Source: Ophioceras dolichostomum | Lineage: Eukaryota; Ascomycota; Sordariomycetes; Magnaporthales; Ophioceraceae | DNA length: 64,000 nt | Direction: 5' to 3' | Assembly (NCBI GenBank): GCA_003049485.1 | Contig: PYST01000051.1 | Coordinates: 1-64,000 of the forward strand | In this document: positions 44,348-54,916 of the stretch, piece after piece | How the letters are laid out: each line of letters starts with the position of its first letter | How positions within the stretch are numbered: the stretch's first letter is position 1 | Translations under genes and position numbers: made by a program | Notes under the pieces: generated by a model | Database searches by the model: none | Seen by the model: the letters and a program-made list of their open reading frames with translations, nothing else | What the model was told of the DNA's origin: nothing

Positions 44348-46315
44348 CCCAGCAGCAGCAGCAACAGGTTCAAACAACACAGGGTCCTCAGCCATCCCAC
44401 ACACCGCAACCCCAGCAGGGTCAACCCGGCCCCAGTCCGAATATGCCCCCGGGTGCGGGACAGAACGCGGCACAAGTTCAGCAGGCTCCAAGTCAGCAAG
44501 TGCAGGCACCTCACCCAGCAAACGCGATGCAAGTGGCGCAAAGCCAGCAGGCACAAATGGCGGCAGCCCAGCAACAAGCCATCTCGAACATGCAAGCCTT
44601 GCAAAGGAGGGAGAGCATGAAGGGCCAGTGCCTTTTGAAGCTGATGCTGTTTGCTGAGCATCTGAGTGGTTTCCCGGTAAGTCATGTGCCTTTCGTGTAT
44701 ATGCTCTACATGGGCATGCTCCACACTACCCCTCACCGACAAGAAGGCCCTTTGAAGCTGACTTTATCGTTCGCCGTGGCGCTTTAGGGCTCGAGGGGCA
44801 AGGACGACCTGTCATACTGGACTGAGTTTGTAGTTCGATTTTTCTCGCCGAAAGGGGCTTTCAGGCACACGCTCCGCGTATCAGACGGCGAGGAGGGTGC
44901 TGGGAAGCAGTACGAGATCCAGTACGCAACGCTGGCCCGCTACTTTGCCACGCACTTTGAGAGCGGCGTCAAGTCGATCCAGTTCATCATGGATAAAGGG
45001 ACGACGGACAAGGCGATGCCTAATGACACCCATTACATCGAGAACTCGAAGGCGAGCCTGCAATACTGGTTTGAGCATTCTCATGTGAGCTCCATCTTTT
45101 CCTGCTACTCCCTCTTTGCTGGGCCTTGTTGGCCACAAAAGCGTTACATATCAGTGGCGAGGAGACAGGCCAATAACTGACATAACTCCAAACGATAAAC
45201 AGCTGGTCGCCAAGGGGACTGTTCGTGTACTATTCGACTCGGACCAGCGCATCGAGCTCTTTGAGTTCGTGTGCACCAAGTTCGACGAATATGTCTCAAG
45301 GAATCTGGTCATCAAGCAAGCCAAGCCGAGCCACATGTGGGTCAAGGAGTGGTTCAAGGTGAACCAGGACAACAAGCCGTCTCCTGAGATGAGCAAGAAG
45401 GCGAAGGCGCGGCCGATGAAGTCGCCGCCAGGTCCACCCCCAGATTTCGATCTGCCACATTCGGCGGTAAAGCAGGGTGTGGGAGTCACAGAGGCCGTTC
45501 ACCAGTTCCTCGAGGTATGCGCTGTTCAAAATCTACATTAACACAGTCGGACCAAAGAACAAGAAGGAAACAAGACAGGATGAAATCAAATGGGACGAAA
45601 ACACGAAGACAGACAAAAGACAAACATGAATGCTGTGCAGCTCACTGAACTGACTGATGAATTGTACATCACGTATAACGCGCAGATCTCGGAGATCATG
45701 AACCAGATGAACCCCTTGTTCGACTTCTACCACACCCATCCTGGCCTCGGCCCATACCAGGCACTCGACGAGTACGTACGGACCGTGCCCGCCGACCCGC
45801 AGCACCCGCAGGCCATGAACGGGCAACCGATGGCAGGCCAGCCCGGCGCCCCCGGCGGCCCGCGCACGCCCGGCTTCGGCCAGTTCCCCATGGGCGCGAG
45901 CCCGCACGCCGCACACCTCCAGCTGCCAGGCTCCCCCCACGTCGGCGGCAGCCCCGCGGCCACGGGTGGTGGTGGTGGTGCCGTCGGCCCCGGCGGCGGT
46001 GGTGGTGCAGGAGGAGGAGGCGGGGCGCCCATGGCGGCGCCCGCGATGCAGATGCAACAGAGCCAGCAGGGGACCAGCTCGAGCGGGCCGTCGGCGAACA
46101 CGTCGCCGGCGGGCACGAAGCGGAGGCGGCCGTCCGGAGTCAAGACCGAGGACGACGGCGGCAACGGCACGCCCGGCACGGGGGCGGCGGCGCCGACGCC
46201 GGGGGGCGGTGGCGCCGGCGGCGGACCGCAGGTCAACGGCATACAGGGCGGGAAGGCGAAGCAGACTACGCCGAGGTTGCATAAGAGGGCGAAGGGGAAC
46301 CCGCCTGCTTCTTAG
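43295..46315 (+). CDS. ptaB: LIM-domain-binding protein family co-regulator (PtaB / Mfg1 type)
   Basis: PtaB works with the Flo8-type factor SomA to control adhesion, biofilm and development in Aspergillus; yeast Mfg1 is the counterpart. Six exons (43295-43604, 43740-43954, 44035-44676, 44788-45084, 45203-45514, 45686-46315) give 801 aa. Residues 1-360 are Met/Pro/Gln-rich, with a dense Gln/Ala run (about 200-310). The LIM-binding dimerisation domain spans about 362-605. It contains MKGQCLLKLMLFAEHLSGF, DDLSYWTEFVVRFFSPKGAF, QYEIQYATLARYFATHFESG, GTVRVLFDSDQRIELFEFVC and ISEIMNQMNPLFDFYHTHPG. The tail is Gly/Ala/Pro-rich with a basic KRRRPSGVKTE segment, a possible nuclear signal. The last acceptor is ambiguous: the CAG at 45685 gives the tightest domain, but an upstream CAG (about 45640) is also in frame and would add 15 residues. 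Confidence 0.88.
44182..44370 (+). repeat. CAG/CAA-GCC repeat encoding Gln/Ala in ptaB
   Basis: Imperfect repeats of Gln-rich codons mixed with GCC/GCT encode a Gln/Ala low-complexity stretch. Composition on both strands gives long spurious frames. Confidence 0.85.
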
Positions 46316-48849
46316 ATGCTGTTATGTGTGGCACGACGACGCAGCGCTTGCGTTCGGCTTCGGCTTCGCCTTCTCTATCCCTTCCTTATCTCCACGAACA
46401 CGAATCACCCTCTAAATATCTCTCTATCCGTCTCACTCTCTCTCCCTCTCTCTCTCCAAAACGGAACCCTGTTTATATCTACAACTTTTCTCTCTATCTC
46501 TCTCTCTCTCCCTCTTATGCGACACGTCGGCGTCGTGCGGTTGCGGTGTGCGGTCGGTCTGGCATGGGAAACTTAAGGTGTGTTTTGATAGCGACGGGCA
46601 ATCAGCTCCTTTTTACCGTCGATCCCCCAAAATTGGCTTATTCCTTTTCTTCTCTCTTCCTGTTTGTTTTGTGTCGTGCCGTGTCTATGGGAAATGGGTA
46701 TTTCTGTGTTTCTTTGGTGATTTGTGTTTCGTGTGTTTAGTGTCTTGTTTCTGTGCTATTTTTTTTTCTCTTCATTTTTGCCCCTGCCCCCTTTTCTCAG
46801 CATCTATCATCAACAACTTAACCCATGGACATTTACCGTTGGTGTTCTCGGCTCGGGGAGGAACAAAGCGATATCCGGACACCGCGAAACTGGTACACAC
46901 TGCACAGCCTCATCTTGTGGTCTATCACATACTATCTCCCTGGGTACCTTTTTATCTTATCTCGTACCTTTCATTTACCTCTCTGGCCCTTTTTCAGCGG
47001 CGAACGGTTCGTGGGAGAGATGGATAGAAAGACAGATGGCGTGGTAACCAGGTCGGTCGATCTTGCTGGCATTCCGCGCTGGGAGGTGGGTGGGCAGGCA
47101 AGTCAGTTACAAGCAGGCATATTCTCCTTTTTTTTGGTTATCTTTTTTGGCTTATTTTTTGTCGCTCTTTGGTGCTAGTTGGCAGCTGTAGGGTTGGTTT
47201 GGCGGTTGGTGCGGCTCGGCTTTTCGGGGATGGGGATGGATGTGCCCAAAAAAACCTCTGATATCAGAATCTGTCCTAGCCTGGCTTCTCTTTTGTTCTT
47301 CTCTCTCCTTCCCCTTCCCCTCATCGGGATATAGGAAGACGAGAAACCTCGAGATGGCCAGAACGAGGGTTGGGACTGCGGTTTAAGAGAGAGCCATGTT
47401 GTTATGGCTCTCTCGTCTGTTCTTTTTTCTCTCTCCAGCTTCTACTAATCGGGTGTGTAACTTCAGTTCTACCCAGTGTACAATAAGTCCGCCCTCCTTC
47501 AGTTTTCAGGCTGGGTTTACATCTCTCGTTCCTTCGTTCTTAATGACTTGCCTTTGCTGCTAACTGATTCGGTTGGATCCCGCGTCTTTGTGGCAGATTT
47601 CCGTCCTTCCTTACTGCGCTGTTGTCCTTCCAACATCTCGCTCGGCCCCTTGTCGCTTCGAGCTTAGCCTGGATGTTTTCCAGCGGTCGGTTTATATCCA
47701 ATTTAGGACTGACCTGACACGCACCCCCACTCCCCTTTTCCTCCTCTCTCTCTCTCTTTCTCTCGGTCTCCCTGTAGAGGTGGTCGGCTACTCGTCAATG
47801 CTTCTTCATATCATGTCGGTGTGAAAGGGGGGATGTTCATGTGGCGGTGTCTACTGAGACTCGCAGAAGGCGGATGAGAGTGTGGCATGACGATGTCGCA
47901 CTACAAGCACGAACTACGGTTTCGCTCTCTCTCTCTCTCTGCCTTCACGCTTATGTTTTCCAAATTCCCTGTGCCGGCGCAACTGGTCAACAAATTCCTC
48001 ATGCTCTTATGGATAATTGGATAGGTAACCCATTGCTGGGTGTTGTGGTGTTTTGGTTCCCGCGCTTTGCTCGAACCCGAATCTGCTGCATACCATCCCT
48101 TACTTTAGTTTTATTCTTCTAGGCACTATTATAGCGGGAAAAGAATACTTGATTGTCCACATGCATGCAATTGTAAGCCAGTGAACCGGCAATAGCCTAA
48201 GCGGATTGTTCAGGTCCTTGCTGGCTGAAAGGTTACGTGAGTCCGGTGAACAAGGAAAACGAAATAGCTCCATGAGGATTATAGATATATTTCGTTAAAA
48301 AAGAGGCTACATATACATAATATACACGTGCGCCTCGTCGTTGCACCTTTGTCCGAAAGGGCAGAGAAGCCAGCCAGGCAGAGCCCATGAGCCATCCATG
48401 AGACGGTTGCCAACGCCACCGTTACCGCCGGCCGAGAACCGAGATCGTCCCGTTTTTGCGAGAGTGCCGTCAAGTCGTGTGAAGAGGGGTAGGTGTAAGA
48501 AAATAGAATCTCCACGAAGTTAAGCCAGCCCAAGGGAGAAGAGGGCGGGCTTAAAGGATCGCCGAGAATGGAAGCAGGAAAGAAAAGGGACGATGGCAGT
48601 GGGGATGGTGAGCAGCGATGTGGTAGGGAGAGCGGGGGGGAAAGTAGGAGTGAGCAGGACCGAGAACACCGCTTTCAGGAAGCAAACAAAGGCCATCCAT
48701 GCCCGGATAATGCCCCTTTCCGACTCCGGTTCAACAAGCTGAAAACTAACAGAAAACCCCTAAACCTTAACACCACACCAAAGCCCCCTGAATGCGTCCC
48801 GCGCCTCTCCTGACCGCCCAGAAACTATCCGCTGTTATCAAGCCGAATA
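46316..48849. other. 2.5-kb convergent intergenic region with CT microsatellites
   Basis: It lies between the 3' ends of ptaB (+) and adk1 (-). Several CT-rich runs occur, at about 46436-46457, 46491-46513, 47741-47762 and 47925-47940. The longest ATG frame (46825-47178, 117 codons) has hydrophobic segments but no recognisable homology. No tRNA-like fold was found. It may be long 3' UTRs, noncoding RNA or an undetected short gene. Confidence 0.5.
47925..47940. repeat. CT dinucleotide microsatellite
   Basis: Eight uninterrupted CT units in the convergent intergenic region, the purest of several CT runs there. Confidence 0.85.
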
Positions 48850-50090
48850 TTAGCGGCTGGTAGTGGCGGCAAGCTTGTTGAGGATTCCGCCCCCGGCAGC
48901 GGAGGCCTTCTTGGCGTCACCGTCGAAGATGTTGAGCAGCGACTTCCAGACAGCCCCAGGCTCCTGGCTGGCGTCGATGCCCTTCCAGATGCCGGTGCGG
49001 CGGTAGTAGTCGACGACTGGCGCGGTCTGCTTGTGGTACGTGTCCAGGCGCTTCTTCAGGGCCTCCGGGTTGTCGTCGGAGCGCTGGATCAGCGGCTCGC
49101 CCGTGATGTCGTCCGTCATGGCCTTCTTGGGCGGGTTGAAGGTTGTGTGGTACGAGCGGCCGGACGCGGGGTGGATCAGCCTGCCGGTGATGCGCGCCAC
49201 GAGCAAGGCCGGGTCGATCTGCAACTCCACGGCGTGTTGCAGCGTCTGATTCCGCGACTGCAGCATCTGGTCGAGGCCCTCGGCTTGCGGTACCGTCCGG
49301 GGGAAGCCGTCGAGAATAAACCTAGGAAACGAAAACGTGTCAACAATACCCTCCTTCAAAATATCGCCCCCCTTGACGGACACCCCCTGGGATTCCGCCG
49401 GCCGGCCGGTTCACGCGCTAAGTTCGTCGGATGCCTCCACAGGGACTCGGGGGATTCGTAGGGTTCGGGGTTCGCGCATTCGTACCCTCCCTTGCACTCC
49501 TGGTTGGTCTCCAACTCCTCCTTGATCATGCCAATGACGATGTCGTCACTGACCAGACCGCCTTGGTCCATGATCTTCTTAGCCTCGCGACCCAATGGTG
49601 TCTTCTTGGCGACTTGGGAACGGAGCATGTCGCCGGTGGCCTGTCGGGGGAGTATAACGCAAGCGCATGGTTGGTCAGTTAATTTGTTTTCGCGCAAGGA
49701 CTACTACAACGAAATGCTTCGGAATGCCGACTTCGGCCCCCCTGCTGGCTCTTGAATCTGCCGGGAGCAATTGACCCACCAAATGGCAGCAGTTGAACTT
49801 CTCTTTTATCTTGGGAGCTTGTGTGCCCTTCCCTGTGCGCCAATGAGTCCAAGTTAGTATTTGCTACTGTTAGAGTGGTCGAGTACGGCGTCCGGACCGG
49901 CGGGAGCGCCTCGAGGCGGGATGCGACAAAACATACCAGCACCAGGAGGCCCGATGAGTATCATACGGACTTCCCTAGCCGTAGAGCTAGAGGAATCGTC
50001 GAATTTAAGCTGCTCCAGCTTCTTAAGGCGCGCCTCGATGCTCTGGACCGTGCTCTGGAGGTTTTGAATCTGCTCTTCAAGCGCACCCAT
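48850..50090 (-). CDS. adk1: Adenylate kinase Adk1
   Basis: Adk1 interconverts ATP + AMP and 2 ADP in cytosol and mitochondrial intermembrane space. On the minus strand, exons 50090-49937, 49832-49780, 49640-49486 and 49321-48850 give 277 aa, the normal fungal length. The P-loop GPPGAGKGTQ (residues 47-56) is rebuilt across intron 1. ATGDMLR follows intron 2 and FILDGFPRTVPQAEGLD follows intron 3. The lid region RITGRLIHPASGRSYHTTFN and the DNPEALKKRLDTYHKQTAP helix are present. The first 40 residues (MGALEEQIQNLQSTVQSIEA) are the fungal N-terminal extension, here predicted as a short coiled coil. Exon 2 is only 53 nt. It diverges from rpn8. Confidence 0.95.
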
Positions 50091-51537
50091 TTTGACGGTA
50101 TTGATAGCTCATAAGGCCGTAAATGTTGGGAAGGTAAAAATGAGTGGGGGGAAATAGGAATTGGGAGAGAAGAAGAGCAGGGAGAGGTCGCGAGGTGTGA
50201 GAGAAAGGTTGCCCAAGGCGAGAAGAAGCCGGAGCAGACAGAGAGGTGGACGAGGTTGAGGATGTTTATTGAGTTCCGAAATTTGTCGAGTGCCGGAGGA
50301 TTAGTAGTAGTGGACGATGTCGGCAAGCACAAGCACGGGTAAAAAGCAGGGGGAAAAAATTCGGCCAGCTAGGGAAAAACGCCTGCCAGGGTCGGGGCAC
50401 TTGCGTCAATTCTCAGCACGGTTGCAGCGGCTCTGGAGTGCCCACCGCTGCTGGAGGTTGGCACGGATCGGCTAAATCTCCACCGTGGAAGATGCTAGCT
50501 CCTCCCAAAAGTAGAGGGGAGCTCCGGTGCTCCAGGCGGGCCCCAGTCGGCCTTTCTCCCCTCCACCGAGGTTCGCATCTGAAGATGGCACCTATTGATA
50601 GCATGCATGACGCCAGCAAGTACAGACCGACGGTAAAAGGCAAAGCTCCATCTTCAGGAGCTCGCAAGAGCAAGGAATTCGCAGCCGGTGGACCGGATGG
50701 GAAAAGCCGGGCGCCACCGGAGAGCTGCAGCACACAACCGGCTCGGCTCGCCTACAACTCTAGCTTGGGTTTGCACCTTCATCAATCGCTCTTCCCGCCA
50801 GATTCTCCATCAGTTCTCTCACACCGCCCGAATCGACCATTCCCATCACAGACCCATTTTCCGTAGCCGTCCTGTTCCGAGGCCACACTTCTTCGGAAGC
50901 CGACCGGTGACGGAGACGTCCCCCTGTCACAGTCTTCTGGCGGTATCATGAGGCCCTTTTTGTAAACCACAATCACGTTCAGCGCTCACCAGATTCGTGG
51001 CAATTCCCGAAGTGATGACTCCCGGAAATTCCGATCAGCCGCCTTATGCCAGCTGAGCAACAGCAGAGCCAGCCCGGCCGGTCCTCGAGCTTGGTTGCTT
51101 CAAGGGCAGTCTTACTAGTACATACATCCAACGCAAGCCATCTGACCAACAGGGAGCTGGCGCGAAATGGGTAGCATCGCAAGCTGGGCTGGATTGATGA
51201 TTGATGACGGGCAGCCGCATCATCACGTGTGCTGCCTAAGCTCTAACTGGCCCGTGCGCGCCGCCTGCACGGGTTCCTCCGCCCAGTGTGCCTTGGTACC
51301 TCTCAATGTCCAGTGCTTGCGCCAGGGCTGGAGCTTTGTGGAAACTGAACTGACTGGCTTGGCTGGATCTTGTCAACGCAACCAGACAGCAGCCTCGCAT
51401 CGAACCAACGTTGATTATTTTTTTCTACCTTGCAAGACACCCATCCTAACATCCAACCACACGAAACTACTAGCGCTCGCTTTCGATTTTCTTTTGTTTT
51501 CTCTCGAGATACCCTCCGATTCCCCCAGATCCATAAA
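50091..51537. other. Divergent 1.4-kb region between adk1 and rpn8
   Basis: No gene is supported; frames are short or antisense shadows. Both leaders are pyrimidine-rich on their own strand. I could not place a recognisable proteasome-type control element near rpn8. Confidence 0.5.
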
Positions 51538-52870
51538 ATGCCGACAACCACAGCAGAAACGCTGTCCCTCGTCACCAGGAACGTGTCAGTTGCCCCGCTA
51601 GTCCTCCTCTCGGCGGTAGACCACTACAACCGCGAGTCGACGAATAAGACCAAGAATAAGCGTGTGGTCGGCGTCTTATTAGGCCAGAATGACGGGAAGA
51701 ATGTCCGGGTATCAAACAGCTTTGCAGGTGAGGAGCCACCTCTTCCTTCTCCCAGTCCCCCCCGGAGGCCATCGTGTCGTTCGTTTGTCAGAGGGTGCTT
51801 GCTGACCAAGAGCTCTCCCATCCACCGTCATACAGTCCCCTTCGAGGAGGATGAGAAGAACCCTTCGGTCTGGTTCCTGGACCACAACTATGTCGAGTCG
51901 ATGAACGACATGTTCAAGAAGGTCAATGCGCGCGAGAAGTTAATAGGATGGTACCACTCCGGTCCGAAGCTGCGGGCGTCAGATCTGAAGATCAACGAAC
52001 TGTTTAAGCGCTACACGCCAAACCCGCTGCTCGTGATTATCGACGTGCAGCCGAAGGAGGCTGGCGTGCCTACTGATGCGTACTTTGCCGTCGATGAGAT
52101 CAAGGATGTAAGTTGTTCCTAGCAGGACCGGTGTCGCCACAGACCCTCGCCCTCTCGCATGCACACTTGCTGACTTATGCGCTGGCTGTTTACGAATACA
52201 GGATGGTACAACGACCTCAAGGACGTTCGTGCACACACCTTCGATCATCGAGGCCGAGGAGGCGGAGGAGATCGGCGTGGAGCACCTCCTGCGCGACATC
52301 CGCGACGTCGCCGTCGGTACGCTGTCGACCCGAGTCACCAACCAGCTGCAGTCGCTGCAGGGCCTGCACCTGCGTCTCCGCGACATCCAGGCGTACCTAC
52401 AGAAGGTGCTCGACGGCCAGCTGCCGGTCAACCACGCCATCCTGGGCAACCTGCAGGACGTGTTCAACCTGCTGCCCAACCTATCGACGCCCAAATCCGG
52501 CTCGGGCGCCGCCGCCGCCGGGGCGGCGGCTGCAGGCGCGGCCAAGCCGGACGGCGAGCTGGCGTACGCCATGAGCGTCAAGACCAACGACCAGCTGATG
52601 GCCATCTACCTCAGCAGCCTGATCCGCGCCATCACGGCGTTCCACGACCTGATCGAGAACAAGATACAGAACCGGCAGCAGCAGGAGGAGAAGGAAGCCG
52701 CCAAGAAGGAAGGGGAGGCCGCCGCGGCCGCGGCCGCGGCCGGCAAGGATGGCGAGAAGAAGGACGGCGGCGACAAGGCCGTCAACGGCGTCAACGGCGA
52801 CGCTAAGGACGGCGCCGGCGACAAGGACAAGGACAAGGATGGGGCGGCGTCGAAAGACAAGAAAAAGTGA
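51538..52870 (+). CDS. rpn8: 26S proteasome regulatory subunit Rpn8 (PSMD7)
   Basis: Rpn8 is the inactive MPN partner of the deubiquitinase Rpn11 in the proteasome lid. Exons 51538-51727, 51836-52107 and 52202-52870 give 376 aa. The MPN domain runs from VAPLVLLSAVDHYNRES through RVVGVLLGQNDGKNVRV to VEHLLRDIRD. The metal motif is degenerate: WYHSGPKLRASDLKI has Gly where Rpn11 has the second His, so no catalysis is expected. The helical C-terminal part (LQSLQGLHLRLRDIQAYLQK, then NDQLMAIYLSSLIRAITAFH) pairs with Rpn11. The tail is Ala/Lys/Glu/Asp-rich (KEKE-like) and longer than in yeast. Intron 1 (51728-51835, 108 nt) is a multiple of three and has no stop in frame, so retention would insert 36 residues. 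Confidence 0.95.
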
Positions 52871-53443
52871 GGGCAGGTAGATCCCGGATTCTGGGTGAAG
52901 AGGTGAGCAGGGGAGGGACAAAGAGAGAGATAAGCGGTTGGATCGATGGATGATGCATGCGTGCGTTCGTGCATGGGGAATGGCAGCGCACTCATCATCA
53001 GCCAACAAACACACTCGGCCTCATTTGTATTCGGGCGTGCCACGATAGACCGGGATCACCAATCTGCTTACTATTGCCTACCGTTTCGGCTCTGGGGACA
53101 CATGCCTGGCCGGAGCTTGTTAATATCACGTGGCGTTCTTAGTTCTCATGCGATGCTCGGAATGATATATAAGGCGTGCCTAGGCGGCGCAAGTGCCGGT
53201 AGTCGGATCAACTCAGTCTTCCACCTCCTTACTGCGCGTAGCCCATTCCCGTGGTTGTACCTGGCGGCCCAGATACTTGGCCGCCAGGCCTATTCAAGCC
53301 CACAAGAGTACACCTAAAGTGCCGGAAACCTAGAGATGGAGCCTGGAATATTCTGCCTAGAAACAGGCCGCCTCCAGGCCGACCACCAGGCCTCAACCCA
53401 CCCATCTATGATCTCCCATTCGTCGTCCGCCTCTCTCTCCCCC
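52871..53443. other. Convergent intergenic region (rpn8 / SWIM gene)
   Basis: This 573-nt stretch has no supportable gene. A shadow frame on the plus strand overlaps the minus-strand SWIM gene from 53336 onward. Confidence 0.5.
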
Positions 53444-54442
53444 TCACACGTCCGCAACAATCCCTGCCATCTCCGCCCGTCCAACCTTCCTCGCGACGAC
53501 GAACCGTCCAAGTGGCGCCCATCGCTCCGCAAGCAGGCAGGCGAGCAAGTGCTTGCAGCAAGGCACCCCTCCACGTCGGCGATCCCCCGTGGTGGCGGCC
53601 CTCGTCGTCCCGTCCAGGCTCAGTCCGCCGAACTGCCACGTCGCCTCCTCCTCATCTTCGCCGTCGCTCCTTTTCTCGTCCCATTCGTCTTCTTCTTCTC
53701 CTTCTTCGTCTTCTGCCTCGCCTCGTAGGCCCCATTCATTTCCTGTCCCAGGTTTGGTGGTCGTGGTGGCGACGGTGGTGGTGGCAAATAATTGCCCGCC
53801 GTCGCCGCTGCCACCGCTAGTAGGAAATGCGGCGAACGCGAACGCTGCACAGCTGCAGTTCCAGGCCCGGAGCTGCACGATGTATGCCAAGCCTCCACTG
53901 AGCCCTGCTCCGGTTCCGGCTCCGGCTCCGACCCCAGACCCGTCGCCGCCGCTCCTCCACTTCCTCCGCCCGCCGCTCTCGGCCTGCTGCTGAGCAGACC
54001 GGACGTGGTACACACTCGTTGGACCGACGCCGCCTCCGCCGTCGTCGCCAGGGTTGTGTCCGTGCCCGTGTCCGTCTAGATCCATGCGGGTCACCAGGCC
54101 TCGGTCGAGCAGGTCCAGCGCCGGGAGGAGCAGGGAGGGGAACAGGGCATGTAAGGCCGTGAAAAGCGGATGGTGGGCGGCGGGGATCTGCGCGAGTGGA
54201 TTTGCCGAAGACGGCGGTGGTGGCCTTTTGTCTTGGGTGACGGATCTTGATTTCGTTGTCGCTGTCGATGTCGATGTCGATGTTGCTGCGGTAAGGTGGT
54301 CTCGAGTCCCGTCGCCTTCGCCTTCGCCTTCGCCATTGCCGTCATCCTCATCGGGGACTGGAATGGATGAGATAGAGTTTATGAGCGAGGTGAGCATCTC
54401 ACGCGGGGACGGCAGTCCGGTTGATTGTGAGTCCGTTTCCAT
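53444..54442 (-). CDS. SWIM zinc-finger protein, Sws1/Shu2-like
   Basis: Sws1/Shu2 proteins act with Rad51 paralogues in the Shu complex to promote homologous recombination. The 332-aa product has no intron. N-terminal helices include PREMLTSLINSISSIP and HHPLFTALHALFPSLLLPAL, then LLDRGLVTRM. A strand, YIVQLRAW, leads to NCSCAAFAFAAF, with the first SWIM pair Cys196-x-Cys198. The second pair, Cys296-x-His298, lies in PCCKHLLACLLAERW. Both halves resemble Sws1 (CSCPAFAF and CKHLLA), which makes the assignment better than a generic SWIM call. About 97 residues of Gly/Thr and Glu/Asp low-complexity sequence separate the two metal pairs, far more than the usual 10-30. The ATG at 54442 is first in frame. 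Complex membership is inferred. Confidence 0.72.
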   Translation of the reverse strand: METDSQSTGLPSPREMLTSLINSISSIPVPDEDDGNGEGEGEGDGTRDHLTAATSTSTSTATTKSRSVTQDKRPPPPSSANPLAQIPAAHHPLFTALHALFPSLLLPALDLLDRGLVTRMDLDGHGHGHNPGDDGGGGVGPTSVYHVRSAQQQAESGGRRKWRSGGDGSGVGAGAGTGAGLSGGLAYIVQLRAWNCSCAAFAFAAFPTSGGSGDGGQLFATTTVATTTTKPGTGNEWGLRGEAEDEEGEEEDEWDEKRSDGEDEEEATWQFGGLSLDGTTRAATTGDRRRGGVPCCKHLLACLLAERWAPLGRFVVARKVGRAEMAGIVADV

Positions 54443-54916
54443 TTTCGAGGTGTTGGGCCTCGACTGATATCCAACAGAGCTTTGTCATTTTTGTCTCGGT
54501 GAGTGAGTTTGCACACGAAGATGTTAATATGGTGATGGTGTTTTCGGTGTGGTTTGGTGTACGAAATGAGCTTTTGAACCCCCTCAATTATCAAGAAATG
54601 GGGTATCTGGTCGATCACAGCCGCAACACTAAAAAACCAAGTCTGTGTGAGCGGGCAGACCGAACCATCTCCATTTTGAATTTGCATCGGTCGGATCGGC
54701 TATCATTTTCCATTCATTTTTCCCCTTCCCCGCACGTAAGTGCGTTCCTATCAAACACAAGGTCCCCTTACAGGATATCCTCCGCAACCCGATCGCTCTC
54801 ATCCCCCTTCTATTTTTTATATACGTACCTAGGTACCCAGGTACGTAAGGTAGGCACAGACTATAACATCGACAGCGTCATTAAAGGCTTCGCAGGTTTA
54901 CAGCATGCTCTCATTC
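54443..54916. other. Tandem intergenic region between hem13 and the SWIM gene
   Basis: This 474-nt stretch on the minus strand separates the hem13 stop from the SWIM-gene start. It contains a 26-nt near-palindrome at 54822-54847 of the TACCTAGGTA type. No gene is seen. Confidence 0.6.
54822..54847. repeat. 26-nt near-palindrome, TACCTAGGTA family
   Basis: Arms TACGTACCT and AGGTACGTA surround a GGTACC-containing centre. It lies just 3' of hem13, possibly in its 3' UTR, and resembles 21381-21396 and 22249-22258. Confidence 0.75.
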
